Shown: one piece after another, positions 36,119-45,270 of the stretch
Numbering within the stretch: the first letter of the stretch is position 1
How the letters are laid out: each line of letters starts with the position of its first letter
Source of the DNA: Planctomycetaceae bacterium
GTDB taxonomy: Bacteria; Planctomycetota; Planctomycetia; Pirellulales; Pirellulaceae
NCBI GenBank assembly: GCA_020638995.1
Contig: JACKHM010000001.1
Span: 62,001 to 126,000 of the forward strand
Reading direction: 5' to 3'
DNA: 64,000 bases
The notes under the pieces: generated by a model
What the model was told of the DNA's origin: nothing
Databases searched by the model: none
What the model saw: the letters and a program-made list of their open reading frames with translations, nothing else
Program-made: the position numbers and the translations under genes

Positions 36119-38296
36119 ATGCGTTTGTTCATAAAAGTTGTCTCAGCTTTCGTCGGCTATCTGCTGCTCGTCGGCAGCGTGTCGGCCGCGCCACCGGTTT
36201 CGCTGCAGGACGCGGACAAGCAACTGGTGATCGACCGCCGGGTGATCGAGCGGGCTGAGGGCGTCGAACTGGTACAGGGGCGGATTGAAAAGCATCCGGC
36301 CAATCCGTTGTTTCAGGCCGATCGGCCGTGGGAGAACTCACTCAACAACCTCTATCCCAACGTGGTGTTCGACGCCGAAGCCGGGCTGTTCAAGCTGTGG
36401 TACAAGTGCGTGCTGGCCGATGCCGACGCGATCGCGAAGCTGGACCCGCCGCGGACCGTTCACGACGTGGGCTGGCTGCTGCTGTACGCGACCAGCCGTG
36501 ACGGCCTTGCGTGGGACAAGCCCGCGCTTGGGCTGCATTCGTTCGGCGTTTCGACGGCCAACAACGTGGTCGCCCGCGACACGCCCAATGTCGGCGTGTT
36601 TCGCGATACGAACCCCGACTGCCTCGCAGATCGCCGCTACAAAATGATCTACGACATGGGGCTGGGGCAGATGAAGGTCCGCTTCTCGACCGATGGGTTG
36701 AACTGGTCGGAGCCGGTCGCGGCGGAAGGGCTGGGAGCCCGCGTCGGCGATACGCACAACAATGCGTTCTGGGACCAGCGGCTGAAGCGGTACGTGTTGA
36801 TCTCGCGGCTGGTGATCGGCGAGCGGCTGGTGGCGCGATCCGAGAGCGACGATTTCATTCACTGGCAGCCGGCGACGCTGGCCCTGCGCTCGACGCTGGA
36901 AGAAGGCCGCGGGCGGCAGACGTACTGCATGCCGTCGTTCGCCTACGGCAGCGGCTACATGGGGCTGGTCATGATGTACAACGTCGGTACCGATCGCACG
37001 GTCGATTGCGAGCTGGCGTGGAGCGAAGACTCGGTCTCATGGCGGCGGCTGTTTCCAGGCCGGCCGTTCATTCCGCGCGGCGCGGGCGACGCTTACGACT
37101 CGAAGTGCATCTACGCCGCGGCCAACTCGCCAATCGTACGCGATGGGAAGTTGTGGCTGTTCTACGGCGGCGACGATTACGAGCACACGGGCTGGAAACG
37201 CCACTGCCTGCCGTGTCTGGCGACGCTGCGGCTGGACGGCTTTGCCGGGTATCGCAGTGTCGACTTTCGCTCCGCTAAAGATCGCGAGACCGGGGATGCT
37301 GCAATGCCGACACTCGTCACACATCCATTGCGAGTCACGCTGGGCGAACTGACGGTCAGCGCCGATGCGGCGGGCGGGTCGCTGCTGGTGGAAGTGCTCG
37401 CCGCCGAGAACGATGAAGTGCTGGCGACAAGCGAACCGCTCACGGCCAACGCCACGGACGGCGATCTTCGCTGGACCGGTGACTTTGCCTTCTCGTCACT
37501 TGGCGAGCGCGCGGTCCGACTGCGGTTCACGCTGGACGACGCGACTCTGTTCGCTTTCCGCGGCGCGCGGCCGATTGTGGGGCAGGTTCTAAACCTGCCA
37601 GCCGCGAACAGGCACGTTGAGAACCTGCCCCCGAGGAAGCCGCCGGCCAACCCGGTCGTTGTCCAGTTCGACCGCGGCACGGAAGGTTGGACGGCGATCG
37701 ACAAGCTGGAGCACATCGCCGACGGCGGCGCAAGCGGCGGCTTTGTGCGGAGCTCGCGCGAAAAATACCAACCGTATTTGCTGGCCGAAGCCGCGGCCTC
37801 GGGCGGCGCACTGGTCGGCAACTGGCCGGAACATTTCGGCGGCGACGGCGTGCGAATCGCCTTTCAACAGCGGGCCGCCGCGCCGCACGTTTGCAGCTCG
37901 ATCGAAATCTTCGCCCGCGACATCGCCCAATGGTCGTTCGACGGACTGCCCGCGGCAACGGCCGAGTGGACCGAAGCCGCCACCACGATCCGCTTCGACT
38001 GGACCGACGAAGAAGCGAAGGTCGCCGGCTGGCGTCCGGCGATCAACGCTTTTTCCTGGCAGGAGACGATCCGCAATGTTGGCCGGCTGGTGATCTTCCC
38101 GCGCGTTCGCGACGAGTCGCTGACATTTGACATCGACGAGGTGACGCTGACGCCCGTAAGCGAATCGCGTCATGCCTTCATCGTTAGCGGCGATCCGCAG
38201 TATCTGGCCGAGCACTCGGCCCGCGACAACTGGGCCACGCACGACTGGCACACGCGCTGGCAGAAGAAAATCCGCGCACCCGATCGCGAGAGATGA
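36119..38296 (+). CDS. secreted glycosidase-like beta-propeller protein (GH32/43-like N-terminal region)
   Basis: 725 aa from ATG 36119, where the signal peptide begins (IKVVSAFVGYLLLVGSVSA). Residues about 30-400 resemble five-bladed glycosidase propellers: HPANPLFQADRPWE, FDAEAGLFKLWYKCV, YATSRDGLAWDKP, DTHNNAFWDQRLKRYVLISR, WSEDSVSWRRLFPGRPFIP and LWLFYGGDDYEHTGW. The C-terminal half looks like beta-sandwich modules. Exact family and substrate are not clear. A 53-bp palindromic repeat is read in frame at 37579-37631. GC content is visibly above that of neighbouring genes. It precedes the sialidase fusion by 70 bp and is likely co-transcribed. Confidence 0.8.
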   Translation: MRLFIKVVSAFVGYLLLVGSVSAAPPVSLQDADKQLVIDRRVIERAEGVELVQGRIEKHPANPLFQADRPWENSLNNLYPNVVFDAEAGLFKLWYKCVLADADAIAKLDPPRTVHDVGWLLLYATSRDGLAWDKPALGLHSFGVSTANNVVARDTPNVGVFRDTNPDCLADRRYKMIYDMGLGQMKVRFSTDGLNWSEPVAAEGLGARVGDTHNNAFWDQRLKRYVLISRLVIGERLVARSESDDFIHWQPATLALRSTLEEGRGRQTYCMPSFAYGSGYMGLVMMYNVGTDRTVDCELAWSEDSVSWRRLFPGRPFIPRGAGDAYDSKCIYAAANSPIVRDGKLWLFYGGDDYEHTGWKRHCLPCLATLRLDGFAGYRSVDFRSAKDRETGDAAMPTLVTHPLRVTLGELTVSADAAGGSLLVEVLAAENDEVLATSEPLTANATDGDLRWTGDFAFSSLGERAVRLRFTLDDATLFAFRGARPIVGQVLNLPAANRHVENLPPRKPPANPVVVQFDRGTEGWTAIDKLEHIADGGASGGFVRSSREKYQPYLLAEAAASGGALVGNWPEHFGGDGVRIAFQQRAAAPHVCSSIEIFARDIAQWSFDGLPAATAEWTEAATTIRFDWTDEEAKVAGWRPAINAFSWQETIRNVGRLVIFPRVRDESLTFDIDEVTLTPVSESRHAFIVSGDPQYLAEHSARDNWATHDWHTRWQKKIRAPDRER
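37579..37631. repeat. 53-bp bipartite palindromic repeat inside a coding sequence
   Basis: Ends are perfect inverted repeats, GGGGCAGGTTCT (37579-37590) and AGAACCTGCCCC (37620-37631). Each half is itself palindromic: GGCAGGTT-CTA-AACCTGCC (37581-37599), and 37611-37629 with one mismatch. It is translated as VGQVLNLPAANRHVENLPP without breaking the frame, between two predicted domains of the host protein. Confidence 0.75.
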
Positions 38297-38366
38297 TGCA
38301 GCCGCGCGATCAGTACCGACTTGATCCAGCACGAACCGTTGTGGCCCTGGCAAAGGAAACTTAATC

Positions 38367-40973
38367 ATGAAAAACGGGCTCCCGAAAGACACCACTCTCT
38401 CGAAAACGGCGCTGGGACGGTGGCCGTTGTTGGGTATCGCGTTGCTTCTGGGCGTCGCAGAGCTGCTGATTGGCGCGGCGCCGATCGCTGCTGCCGAGTC
38501 GGTCGACGGCGTCACGGCGAGCGTGAAACAGCCGGTTTATCCGGTGCTCATTCGCAATGAACACGGTCCGCTGCTGCGTGTCGTGATCGAGGTTGCGGAG
38601 AAGCAGGAAGTCGCCTTCCGGGATCTGACGGTTTCGCTGGCCGGCACGGATGATCTGGGCGATCTTGATTCGCTGGCCCTGTTTTTCACACATGACCAGG
38701 AACCGTTTTCCCCGGCGGATCCCGTGGGCGATCCGCAGCCGCCCGCGGAAACGGTCACGTTCCGCAGCGAGCAACCGTTGCGGCCGGGCAAGAACGTCTT
38801 CTGGCTGTCGTGCCGGCTGAAGGACACAGCCAACCTGCAGCATCAAGTCGTCACGTCCTGCACGGCGATCGCGACCTCGGCGGGAACGCTGAAGCCGCGT
38901 GAAGACGTGGCGAACTCGCGGCATCGCATCGGTGTCGCGCTGCGCAGGCACAACGACGACGGCGTCCACACATACCGCATTCCCGCGCTCACGAGGACGC
39001 CCAAAGGCACGCTGCTCTGCGTGTACGACATGCGGCGGCGGATGGGCCGCGATCTACAGGAAGATATCGACATCGGCCTGAGCCGCAGCACCGACGGCGG
39101 GCAAACCTGGGAGCCCGTCCGCGTCATCATGGACATGGGCGAGTTTGGCAGCCTGCCCCAGGAACAGAACGGCTGCAGCGATCCGGGCATCATCGTCGAC
39201 CGGCAGACCGGCGAAATCTTCTGCTTTGCCGTCTGGATGAACGGCAAGCCCGGCAAGCACCAGTGGAACGACGACGGCTCGGAGCCGGGTTTCGAAATCG
39301 GCAAGGCCGCTCAGTTCATGCTGGTTCGTTCGACCGACGACGGCCAAACGTGGTCGAAGCCCGAAAACCTGACGCGGCAACTCAAGGACGAATCCTGGTG
39401 GCTGCTCGCGCCGTCGCCGCAGTCCGGTTTCTGCCTGGCCGACGGGACGCTGGTGATGCCGGTTGAAGGCCGCACCGGCCGCGAGCGGTTGGCCACGTTC
39501 GCGACGCTGATGATCAGCCGCGATCACGGCCGGAGCTGGAGCGTCGGCAAGCCGGCATTCGAGGGGGGCAATGAATGCCAGGCCGCACAGCTTGGCGACG
39601 GATCGATCATGCTGAACATCCGCAACGATCACGAACGCTTCCGCGCGGTCGCCGTGACGAAGGATCTCGGGCAGACTTGGCAGCCGCACTCGACCAGCCG
39701 CAACACGCTGATCGAACCCAACTGTAACGGCAGTCTGCTGAGTGTCGCCTTTCGCGCCGCGCAAGGACGTCCGTTCGCCGACCATACGACGACACTCGGC
39801 GACGGCCAGCAGCACCACGTGTTGCTGTTCGCGAATCCGCACTCGCAGCAAGGCCGCACCCATCACACCGTGCAAGTCAGCTTCGACGACGGGCTCACCT
39901 GGCCGGATTCGCATCACTGGTTGCTGGACGAAGGCCGCGGCGCCGGGTATCCCAGCCTTACGCGCGTCGATCGCGGTCACGTCGGGATCGTGTACGAAGG
40001 GAGTCAATCGCATCTCGTGTTCGAGAAGCTCGCGATCATCGATCTGCTCGAGCCGACGCGTCGGCATGCGTCGCGAGACGTGTGGCAGCGTGAGGTGTCC
40101 CGGGAAGGGAGCGAGTATCTGGAGCGACGCTGGCAATCGCCGCCGTTTGGTGCGCAGAGTTTCGATCTGAACGGACTCCGGGCCGGCATGGGTGCGCGAC
40201 AAGAGCCGACGGTTCCGGGAGTCAAACTGACGAAGCTCAAGGTGGGGGACGTGCCTTGTGAATGGGTCATAACTCCTGACGCCGATCCCGACGTGCGACT
40301 GCTCTATCTGCACGGCGGCGGATGGGTTTCCGGGTCGGGCGGGAACTATCTGCCGCTGGCGGCGGAGATTTCAGCGGCCGCCCACTGCGCGGTGCTGTTG
40401 CCGGATTATCGCCTGGCCCCCGAGCATCCTTTCCCGGTCGGGCTGGATGACTGTGTCGCCGCGTATCAATGGCTCGTGGAGAACGGTCCGTCCGGTGCGA
40501 GTGCTGCCAAAGCGACGTTTATCGGCGGCGATTCGGCGGGAGGCAACTTGACGCTGGCCACGCTGCTGGCCTTGAAGGACCGCGGTCTGCCGCTGCCCGC
40601 GGGAGGCATCGCGATCTCGCCGGCCACGGACTTCACGCTGACCAGCCAGGCCCTGAAGTCCGTCTACGACCCGATTATCAGTTCGCGGACCATGCCCGAA
40701 TTCCGCGATCGCTATCTGCCGAAGACCGACCCGCGCAACCCGCTGGCCTCTCCGCTGTTCGGCGACTATCGAGGCCTGCCGCCGCTGCTGATCCAGCTCG
40801 GCCAGCACGAAATGCTCCGTGACGACGCCATCCGGGTCGCAAAGAAGGCCCGCGCCGACGGCGTCCCCGTAACGCTCGAAATCTGGCCGGGCATGGTCCA
40901 CGTCTTCCAGATTCGCGGCCTCCCGGAATCCCGCGAAGCGATCCGACGCATCGCGGCGTTCATGAACCCCTAA
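38367..40973 (+). CDS. exo-sialidase fused to an HSL-family esterase
   Basis: 868 aa. Signal peptide (about residues 18-44), then a sialidase N-terminal beta domain (about 50-180) and a six-bladed sialidase (GH33-like, about 195-570). Sialidase landmarks are HTYRIPALTR (arginine-triad motif) and five Asp boxes (STDGGQTW, STDDGQTW, SRDHGRSW, TKDLGQTW, SFDDGLTW). From about 600 it continues as an alpha/beta-hydrolase of the hormone-sensitive-lipase type: oxyanion HGGGW (near 649), nucleophile GGDSAGGN (S near 722), HEMLRDD and VHVF (His near 845). Inference: removes acyl (for example O-acetyl) groups and then cleaves sialic-acid-like sugars. GC-rich relative to the flanks. A fusion of two neighbouring genes by assembly error is possible but no junction scar is seen. 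Confidence 0.85.
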   Translation: MKNGLPKDTTLSKTALGRWPLLGIALLLGVAELLIGAAPIAAAESVDGVTASVKQPVYPVLIRNEHGPLLRVVIEVAEKQEVAFRDLTVSLAGTDDLGDLDSLALFFTHDQEPFSPADPVGDPQPPAETVTFRSEQPLRPGKNVFWLSCRLKDTANLQHQVVTSCTAIATSAGTLKPREDVANSRHRIGVALRRHNDDGVHTYRIPALTRTPKGTLLCVYDMRRRMGRDLQEDIDIGLSRSTDGGQTWEPVRVIMDMGEFGSLPQEQNGCSDPGIIVDRQTGEIFCFAVWMNGKPGKHQWNDDGSEPGFEIGKAAQFMLVRSTDDGQTWSKPENLTRQLKDESWWLLAPSPQSGFCLADGTLVMPVEGRTGRERLATFATLMISRDHGRSWSVGKPAFEGGNECQAAQLGDGSIMLNIRNDHERFRAVAVTKDLGQTWQPHSTSRNTLIEPNCNGSLLSVAFRAAQGRPFADHTTTLGDGQQHHVLLFANPHSQQGRTHHTVQVSFDDGLTWPDSHHWLLDEGRGAGYPSLTRVDRGHVGIVYEGSQSHLVFEKLAIIDLLEPTRRHASRDVWQREVSREGSEYLERRWQSPPFGAQSFDLNGLRAGMGARQEPTVPGVKLTKLKVGDVPCEWVITPDADPDVRLLYLHGGGWVSGSGGNYLPLAAEISAAAHCAVLLPDYRLAPEHPFPVGLDDCVAAYQWLVENGPSGASAAKATFIGGDSAGGNLTLATLLALKDRGLPLPAGGIAISPATDFTLTSQALKSVYDPIISSRTMPEFRDRYLPKTDPRNPLASPLFGDYRGLPPLLIQLGQHEMLRDDAIRVAKKARADGVPVTLEIWPGMVHVFQIRGLPESREAIRRIAAFMNP

Positions 40974-41584
40974 AAAACTCTCCGACATTGCGCGTGCCTT
41001 GAGACGTTTGGAAGACAGGAGTGCTAACCGCCATGACATTCTTGAGTTTTCTGTCCGAGTTCCCGGTGCTGAGGCGGTGGGAATGCAGCGTGGAACGAGA
41101 ATTCCGGATTTGCTGATCTCTACTCCGTGACCGTGGACTTTGAGAGGTGCTGATGACGAACAAATCTGGCGCTGTTTCGCTGCGTTCGGCGAGAATATCG
41201 ACGGATGTTTGCTCGGGTGGCTCTTCAACTCCCGCTCGACACCAGCTTCGCACACTTCCGGCAACTCAGCGCTCGATTCGCCTCCAGACGTGAATGCCGG
41301 GCCGCGAGACGTTGGACTTCGAGTTGCTGTGGAATGTGATTCCCGTAAGGTCAAAGAATCCGAACGAACAGTTTGCTCTTTGAAAAGTTGGATTTAGTCT
41401 GAGCTCGCTGGTGTAATCTCAGCCGAGGCGACGCCGAATTCGGCTGCGCGGTAATCGAATTCGGAAGCTATCTGCGGGCCCGATGCTGTCGACGCGGACC
41501 GATTGCGCCGAGATACTCGTGCATGGTCCTGGTCAACGACTAGGCCGCGTCGCGATAGTAGTACCGTAACATGCCGCCGTGCGC
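40974..41584. other. 611-bp stretch without recognisable gene
   Basis: No ORF here looks real in composition or motifs. A short inverted repeat CCGAATTCG (41433-41441) / CGAATTCGG (41455-41463) lies in it. It may contain the decayed remainder of the gene interrupted by the neighbouring IS, but I could not align any frame to it convincingly. Confidence 0.4.
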
Positions 41585-43170
41585 TGTGTCACAACATTTT
41601 GCACTTTTCAACGCGAGTTCTCGCGCAGCACGGGCGGCGAGCCTCCCAATTCTCTCCGTTCAGTTGATCTGCGTGCTGCTGGAACGAATATGGAGTCATG
41701 GAAAACACAACGCGAACGCAGAAGAAATATGACCATCGTCTCAAGGATCTCGTTCGTTCAACAAGGGACATCACCTGTGCTGTTCGACACGGCGTACCTC
41801 AATCAACTGCACGCAGCTGGTTGAACACGCCCGCCACCCAGGTCATCACGATCGATGTCGTACACTTCGACGCGATCGGCCTGCAGCAGGAGGTCCTGCA
41901 ACTTCGTGCTCGGCTTCAGAAGCTCAGTGCACTGCTGCGGGTTGTGCTCGTGGTACTGAAGCTGTCTGGCTACTCATTGAATCGTGCCAGAGTGCCCGAT
42001 GGAAAAGAAAAACGGCTTCTACTTCGTGCCATCGAGCGGTCTCGTCCAACGCTGCCATTGCGATCGTTGCTGCGAGTCATACGCCTTTCGCAGCCCCGAT
42101 ATCATGCCTGGACTCGCAAAGAGCAATGTGAGTTGGATGACAGTCCCTCTTGTCCTCAAAACATGCCGCATCAGCTCACACCGGACGAGGTGGCCGTTAT
42201 TGAAGACTTCGTAACTGACGATAACTACCGGCATGTTCCAACCGGAACGCTAGCCATACTCGCTCAGCGAATGGGTAAGGTGTTCGCCTCAGCAAGCACG
42301 TGGCGTCGGTTGGTCCGTAGTCACAAGTGGCGACGAGCTAGGCAACGTGTTTATCCGGCCAAGCCAAAGGTTGAGATCCGAGCATCAAAGTCCAACGAGA
42401 TCTGGCACATCGACACTTCCGTAGTCCGGTTGCTTGATGGTAGCAAAGCCTATCTTCACGCCGTGATCGATAACTACTCCCGACGCATTCTTTCCTGGAA
42501 GGTGGCCCCTACATTCAATCCCGTTGCCACGGTAGAAATTCTGTTAACCGCTTCGCAGGGGATGGTTGACGGAAAACCGATGCTCCTGGCCGACGGTGGC
42601 GTTGAGAACTTCAATCGTGCAGTCAATGAACTTGTCGAATCGGGATTACTCCATCGCGTCCTGGCCCAAACGGAAATCACGTTTTCCAACTCAATGATCG
42701 AATCCTGGTGGCGAGTCCTCAAACACCAATGGCTATTCCTCAACACACTTGACTCGGTCAGGACAGTCGAGACGCTGGTGGCGTTCTATGTCCAAGAGCA
42801 CAACTCAAGCCCGCCACACTCTGCGTTTCGCGGGCAGACGCCGGACGAGATGTACTTCGGCACTGGAGGCAACATCCCGACAGAACTTGAGACATCGCGG
42901 AAGAAGGTCCGCGAGGCGCGCGTGGAGGCCAATCGGAAGCAAATGTGCCGTGCATGCAAACCACCGGACGTTATCGCAAAGTGAACTGATTGGAAGCGTA
43001 ATCGTTCACCAAGTCGTGATCACGGCTGCGCGAACTCTGGCCAAACCACTCGTTCGACCGGCGAATACGCCGTAACCAGAGCGTGCGTTCAGTCTTCATG
43101 ACCGATCAGGGGAACTGTTCATGCACTCACGCGAGAACTCGCGCTGAAAAGTCCAGAATGTGGTGACTGA
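41585..43170. mobile_element. insertion sequence with about 41-bp imperfect terminal inverted repeats
   Basis: The left end 41585-41625 matches the reverse complement of 43130-43170 at about 35 of 41 positions, sharing ACTTTTCA and the palindrome CGCGAGTTCTCGCG (41612-41625; right copy 43130-43143). Length about 1,586 bp with one rve transposase gene. Ends could extend by a few bases (GCTGT on both sides, offset by 2 nt). No target duplication is evident. The right end lies inside a secreted-protein gene, whose 5' part remains at 43172-43361. Confidence 0.8.
41698..42984 (+). CDS. rve-type (DDE) transposase
   Basis: 428 aa. N-terminal helix-turn-helix (DITCAVRHGVPQSTARSWL) and an integrase core with acidic residues in IWHIDTSVVRLLDG, MLLADGGVENFN (where many relatives have DNGxEF) and NSMIESWWRVLKHQ. 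C-terminal PHSAFRGQTPDEMYFGTG is typical of rve transposases. It lies between the inverted ends, 72 bp from the left repeat. The frame is intact, so the element may still be mobile. Confidence 0.88.
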   Translation: MENTTRTQKKYDHRLKDLVRSTRDITCAVRHGVPQSTARSWLNTPATQVITIDVVHFDAIGLQQEVLQLRARLQKLSALLRVVLVVLKLSGYSLNRARVPDGKEKRLLLRAIERSRPTLPLRSLLRVIRLSQPRYHAWTRKEQCELDDSPSCPQNMPHQLTPDEVAVIEDFVTDDNYRHVPTGTLAILAQRMGKVFASASTWRRLVRSHKWRRARQRVYPAKPKVEIRASKSNEIWHIDTSVVRLLDGSKAYLHAVIDNYSRRILSWKVAPTFNPVATVEILLTASQGMVDGKPMLLADGGVENFNRAVNELVESGLLHRVLAQTEITFSNSMIESWWRVLKHQWLFLNTLDSVRTVETLVAFYVQEHNSSPPHSAFRGQTPDEMYFGTGGNIPTELETSRKKVREARVEANRKQMCRACKPPDVIAK

Positions 43171-43171
43171 C

Positions 43172-43361
43172 AGCAGGGTTGCTTGGTGGAGATTGTGAAT
43201 CGATTGCCGTCATACCAGCCGCGCTTGAGCAATTGCGAGTCGTCAAAACTCTCGCGAAAAAGCACGACCGGTGTTTCCTCAAGCGGCTCAGCGGCACCGG
43301 CATGCCCGAGACAGCTCCACAGAATCAAACAACCCGCGATTACGACGACGCATGGCCGCAT
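43172..43361 (-). pseudogene. 5' stump of a secreted-protein gene interrupted by the IS
   Basis: From ATG 43361 (GGAG upstream) it encodes a signal peptide (CVVVIAGCLILWSCLGHAGA) and then VLFRESFDDSQLLKRGWYDG and NRFTISTKQPC. At that point the sequence enters the IS inverted repeat, and the frame runs on through IS bases to a stop at 43119. The mature start resembles beta-jelly-roll secreted proteins of polysaccharide-lyase type. The rest of the gene should lie beyond the other IS end (below 41584) but is not recognisable. Confidence 0.6.
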
Positions 43362-44168
43362 GTCATTTCTCCAAAGAAGAGGGCTGCCAAAAGCAAGGCC
43401 TGTCAGCGAATCATCATATCCGATGCATCCGATGTCCGTGCGCCGATGTTCGCACAGGCTGCGACGAAGCATTCAGCATCGCTTGCCGCAAAACGGTGAG
43501 ATACAATGATCGACGCACTTTTGTGTTCCGCGACGTGACGCAGGTTGGGAGCATGCTAATGAAGTTGATCGCATTCGCAGGGCCGCTGGCAATGACTGTA
43601 GCAACGGTCGCGATCGCCGATACGGTCATCAGGGACGTCTATCGGAAGCTGGCGTGGCTGCACAAGCTTCATTTGCCTGTGACAACACGTGCGAGGTTGG
43701 CTGGTTAGCTTTTGCCGCCTACTTTCATAAGTCAGGCAGTTTGATCCGTGCGGTTGGCGCCGTGCGTCGAGGCTTGACGCGGATACCTCACAGTTGGGCC
43801 TTGTGGTCGGCGCTCGGTCGCTATGCGCGCGAGGCAGAGCAAGATGCCTTCGAGTGGGACGCGGTCATCCCGTCGACGGCACCATCGGCGAACTTTCTCC
43901 ATAACGTAATGGTCAGTCCGCGTGGACGGCCTGTTCTAATCTCCGCAGCATACTCAAGACCTTTTATACCAGACATTTCTTTACGGATTAACGCTCCTTC
44001 CGCTTCCATCTTCTCGATCATTACATTCGTCGCAGCGGTGATGCCTTCAACATGTTGCAGTGGGTAGCACGACTGGAGAGTGCAACAGACGCCAGCAATT
44101 TCGGTGACGTCGGTCATTCAACTCGCACGTGTTAGCGGGTGAGATGGTTCACTCTCGTAAATAGCGGA
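43362..44168. other. about 800 bp of probable gene debris, nothing identifiable
   Basis: Several medium ORFs overlap here in different frames. A 98-residue frame on the minus strand (44117-43821) and a plus frame with a TPR-like patch (LIRAVGAVRRGLTRIPHSW, near 43740-43800) both look fragmentary, and they are largely antisense to each other. I cannot support either as a gene. Confidence 0.4.
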
Positions 44169-44594
44169 ATGGAAATTGAAAGCAATGTTTTTTACACGAA
44201 ACACATTGAGTTGGCGCGTCGGTTCAAGCAACCTGGCCTGCCGTGGGAGCCACGCGTCGGGCACTATGTCTATGACGCGACCGGAGCCGTTCAGCCCACT
44301 TCGCCACTCCAAAACGGCGTCTACTTCTTACTCAACTACGACTGCTTCATGCGGAAAGTTGTCGGCGTCGAACGCTTTCAAGAGGTCATCACCTGGCTGC
44401 CGACGTAGGACGACGCTCGACAGATCTTGCGGTTGTCGCAAATTCCCGATGCGACAATTCAGCGCGAGCTGGTTGCGACCGAAGCGTTCGAGCGCGGCAT
44501 CGAATTGCTGGTGCTCTATGAGCTCGTCGCGAAGCGACTTGAGACAACCATGGCCCCTTCTCGGGACTCGTCGAAAGCGGTTGCCGTGAAATAG
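44169..44594 (+). pseudogene. hypothetical protein gene interrupted by an in-frame TAG
   Basis: From ATG 44169 the frame encodes about 79 residues (YTKHIELARRFKQPGLPWEP, VGHYVYDATG, FLLNYDCFMR, FQEVITWLPT), meets TAG at 44406-44408, and continues with equally protein-like sequence (DDARQILRLSQIPDATIQRE, AFERGIELLVLYELVAKRLE) to TAG at 44592. A single base change TGG to TAG would explain it. The product family is not one I can name. The 3' part is antisense to the decayed end of the SpoIIE gene. Confidence 0.55.
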
Positions 44595-44628
44595 TTCCCA
44601 TGGAGAGTCGCTCGTCTCCACTGGCGTA

Positions 44629-45255
44629 TCACATCGCTTGATTGCGAAGTACGCCCAAACGAGTGATATCGACGGGCCCGGACAACGGAGTTCCTTTGAG
44701 CAGCGACCACTTGTCGTCTGCCGCACGATAGAGCAGCGGCGGTGGATGCCCTGCGTTGCACAGTGCAAAGGCCCTCGTGGAAGCGAAGTAGGTACTCATC
44801 AGCGTCGACGCGAAGCCACCTTTTTGCGAAGCGTATTCCAGGCGACAACTCATGTCGCGGACGGCGCTTGTCTGCTGAATTGTGTTTACGTTGCGTTTCA
44901 TCAGATCCCGCATCTCGCTAGCAATCTCCGAAAATAGAGAACCGAATCCACAAACATCGGCGAGTAGCATGCGCGTGATCCGACCCGAGGCGCAAGAAGA
45001 CAAGAGGTGCAAATCACCACCGCCTGCTTCCGCAGAACTCCGTTGATCGCTCCAAATCCAGACGTCGAGTCCAGGGCGCCGTAAAAAGTTGTTCGTCGAA
45101 GCGTGGCCGCCCCACACTTCCATACAGTTCATCTGCTGATGTTCGGGTTCAGAATTCACAGCCGCCATGTCGCCTATTCTTTGGTTAGTCCGCAAAGCCC
45201 CTTCGATGCTCGCGTCGATGAATTCCAACGCAAGCCCGAAAGCGGTATTCATCAT
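44629..45255 (-). pseudogene. PP2C/SpoIIE-type phosphatase, C-terminally broken
   Basis: 208 aa. N-terminal CMEVWGGHASTNNF is characteristic of planctomycete SpoIIE phosphatases, followed by AGGGDLHLLSSCASGRITRM, LLADVCGFGSLFSEIASEMR and LCNAGHPPPLLYRAADDKWS. It stops at TGA soon after RLGVLRNQAM, before the usual 'YTDG/YTDA..ES' metal-site motif. A possible remnant of that motif (YFTATAFDESREG) appears in another frame near 44590. One expected metal residue of the first motif is also changed (AGGGDLH, where GGDxH is usual, is kept; ADVCGFG has Phe for His). It starts 16 bp after the queD stop. Confidence 0.7.
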
Positions 45256-45270
45256 CCGTTGGCGTCGCGC

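Noticed and set aside
39054..40313. 419-codon minus-strand frame inside the sialidase fusion
   Set aside because: Long antisense frames are expected in GC-rich genes. It has no domain motifs, and the plus strand encodes a clear sialidase.
43821..44117. 98-codon minus-strand ORF as a small gene
   Set aside because: Weak ribosome site, no recognised motif and a competing plus-strand frame; left as part of the debris region.
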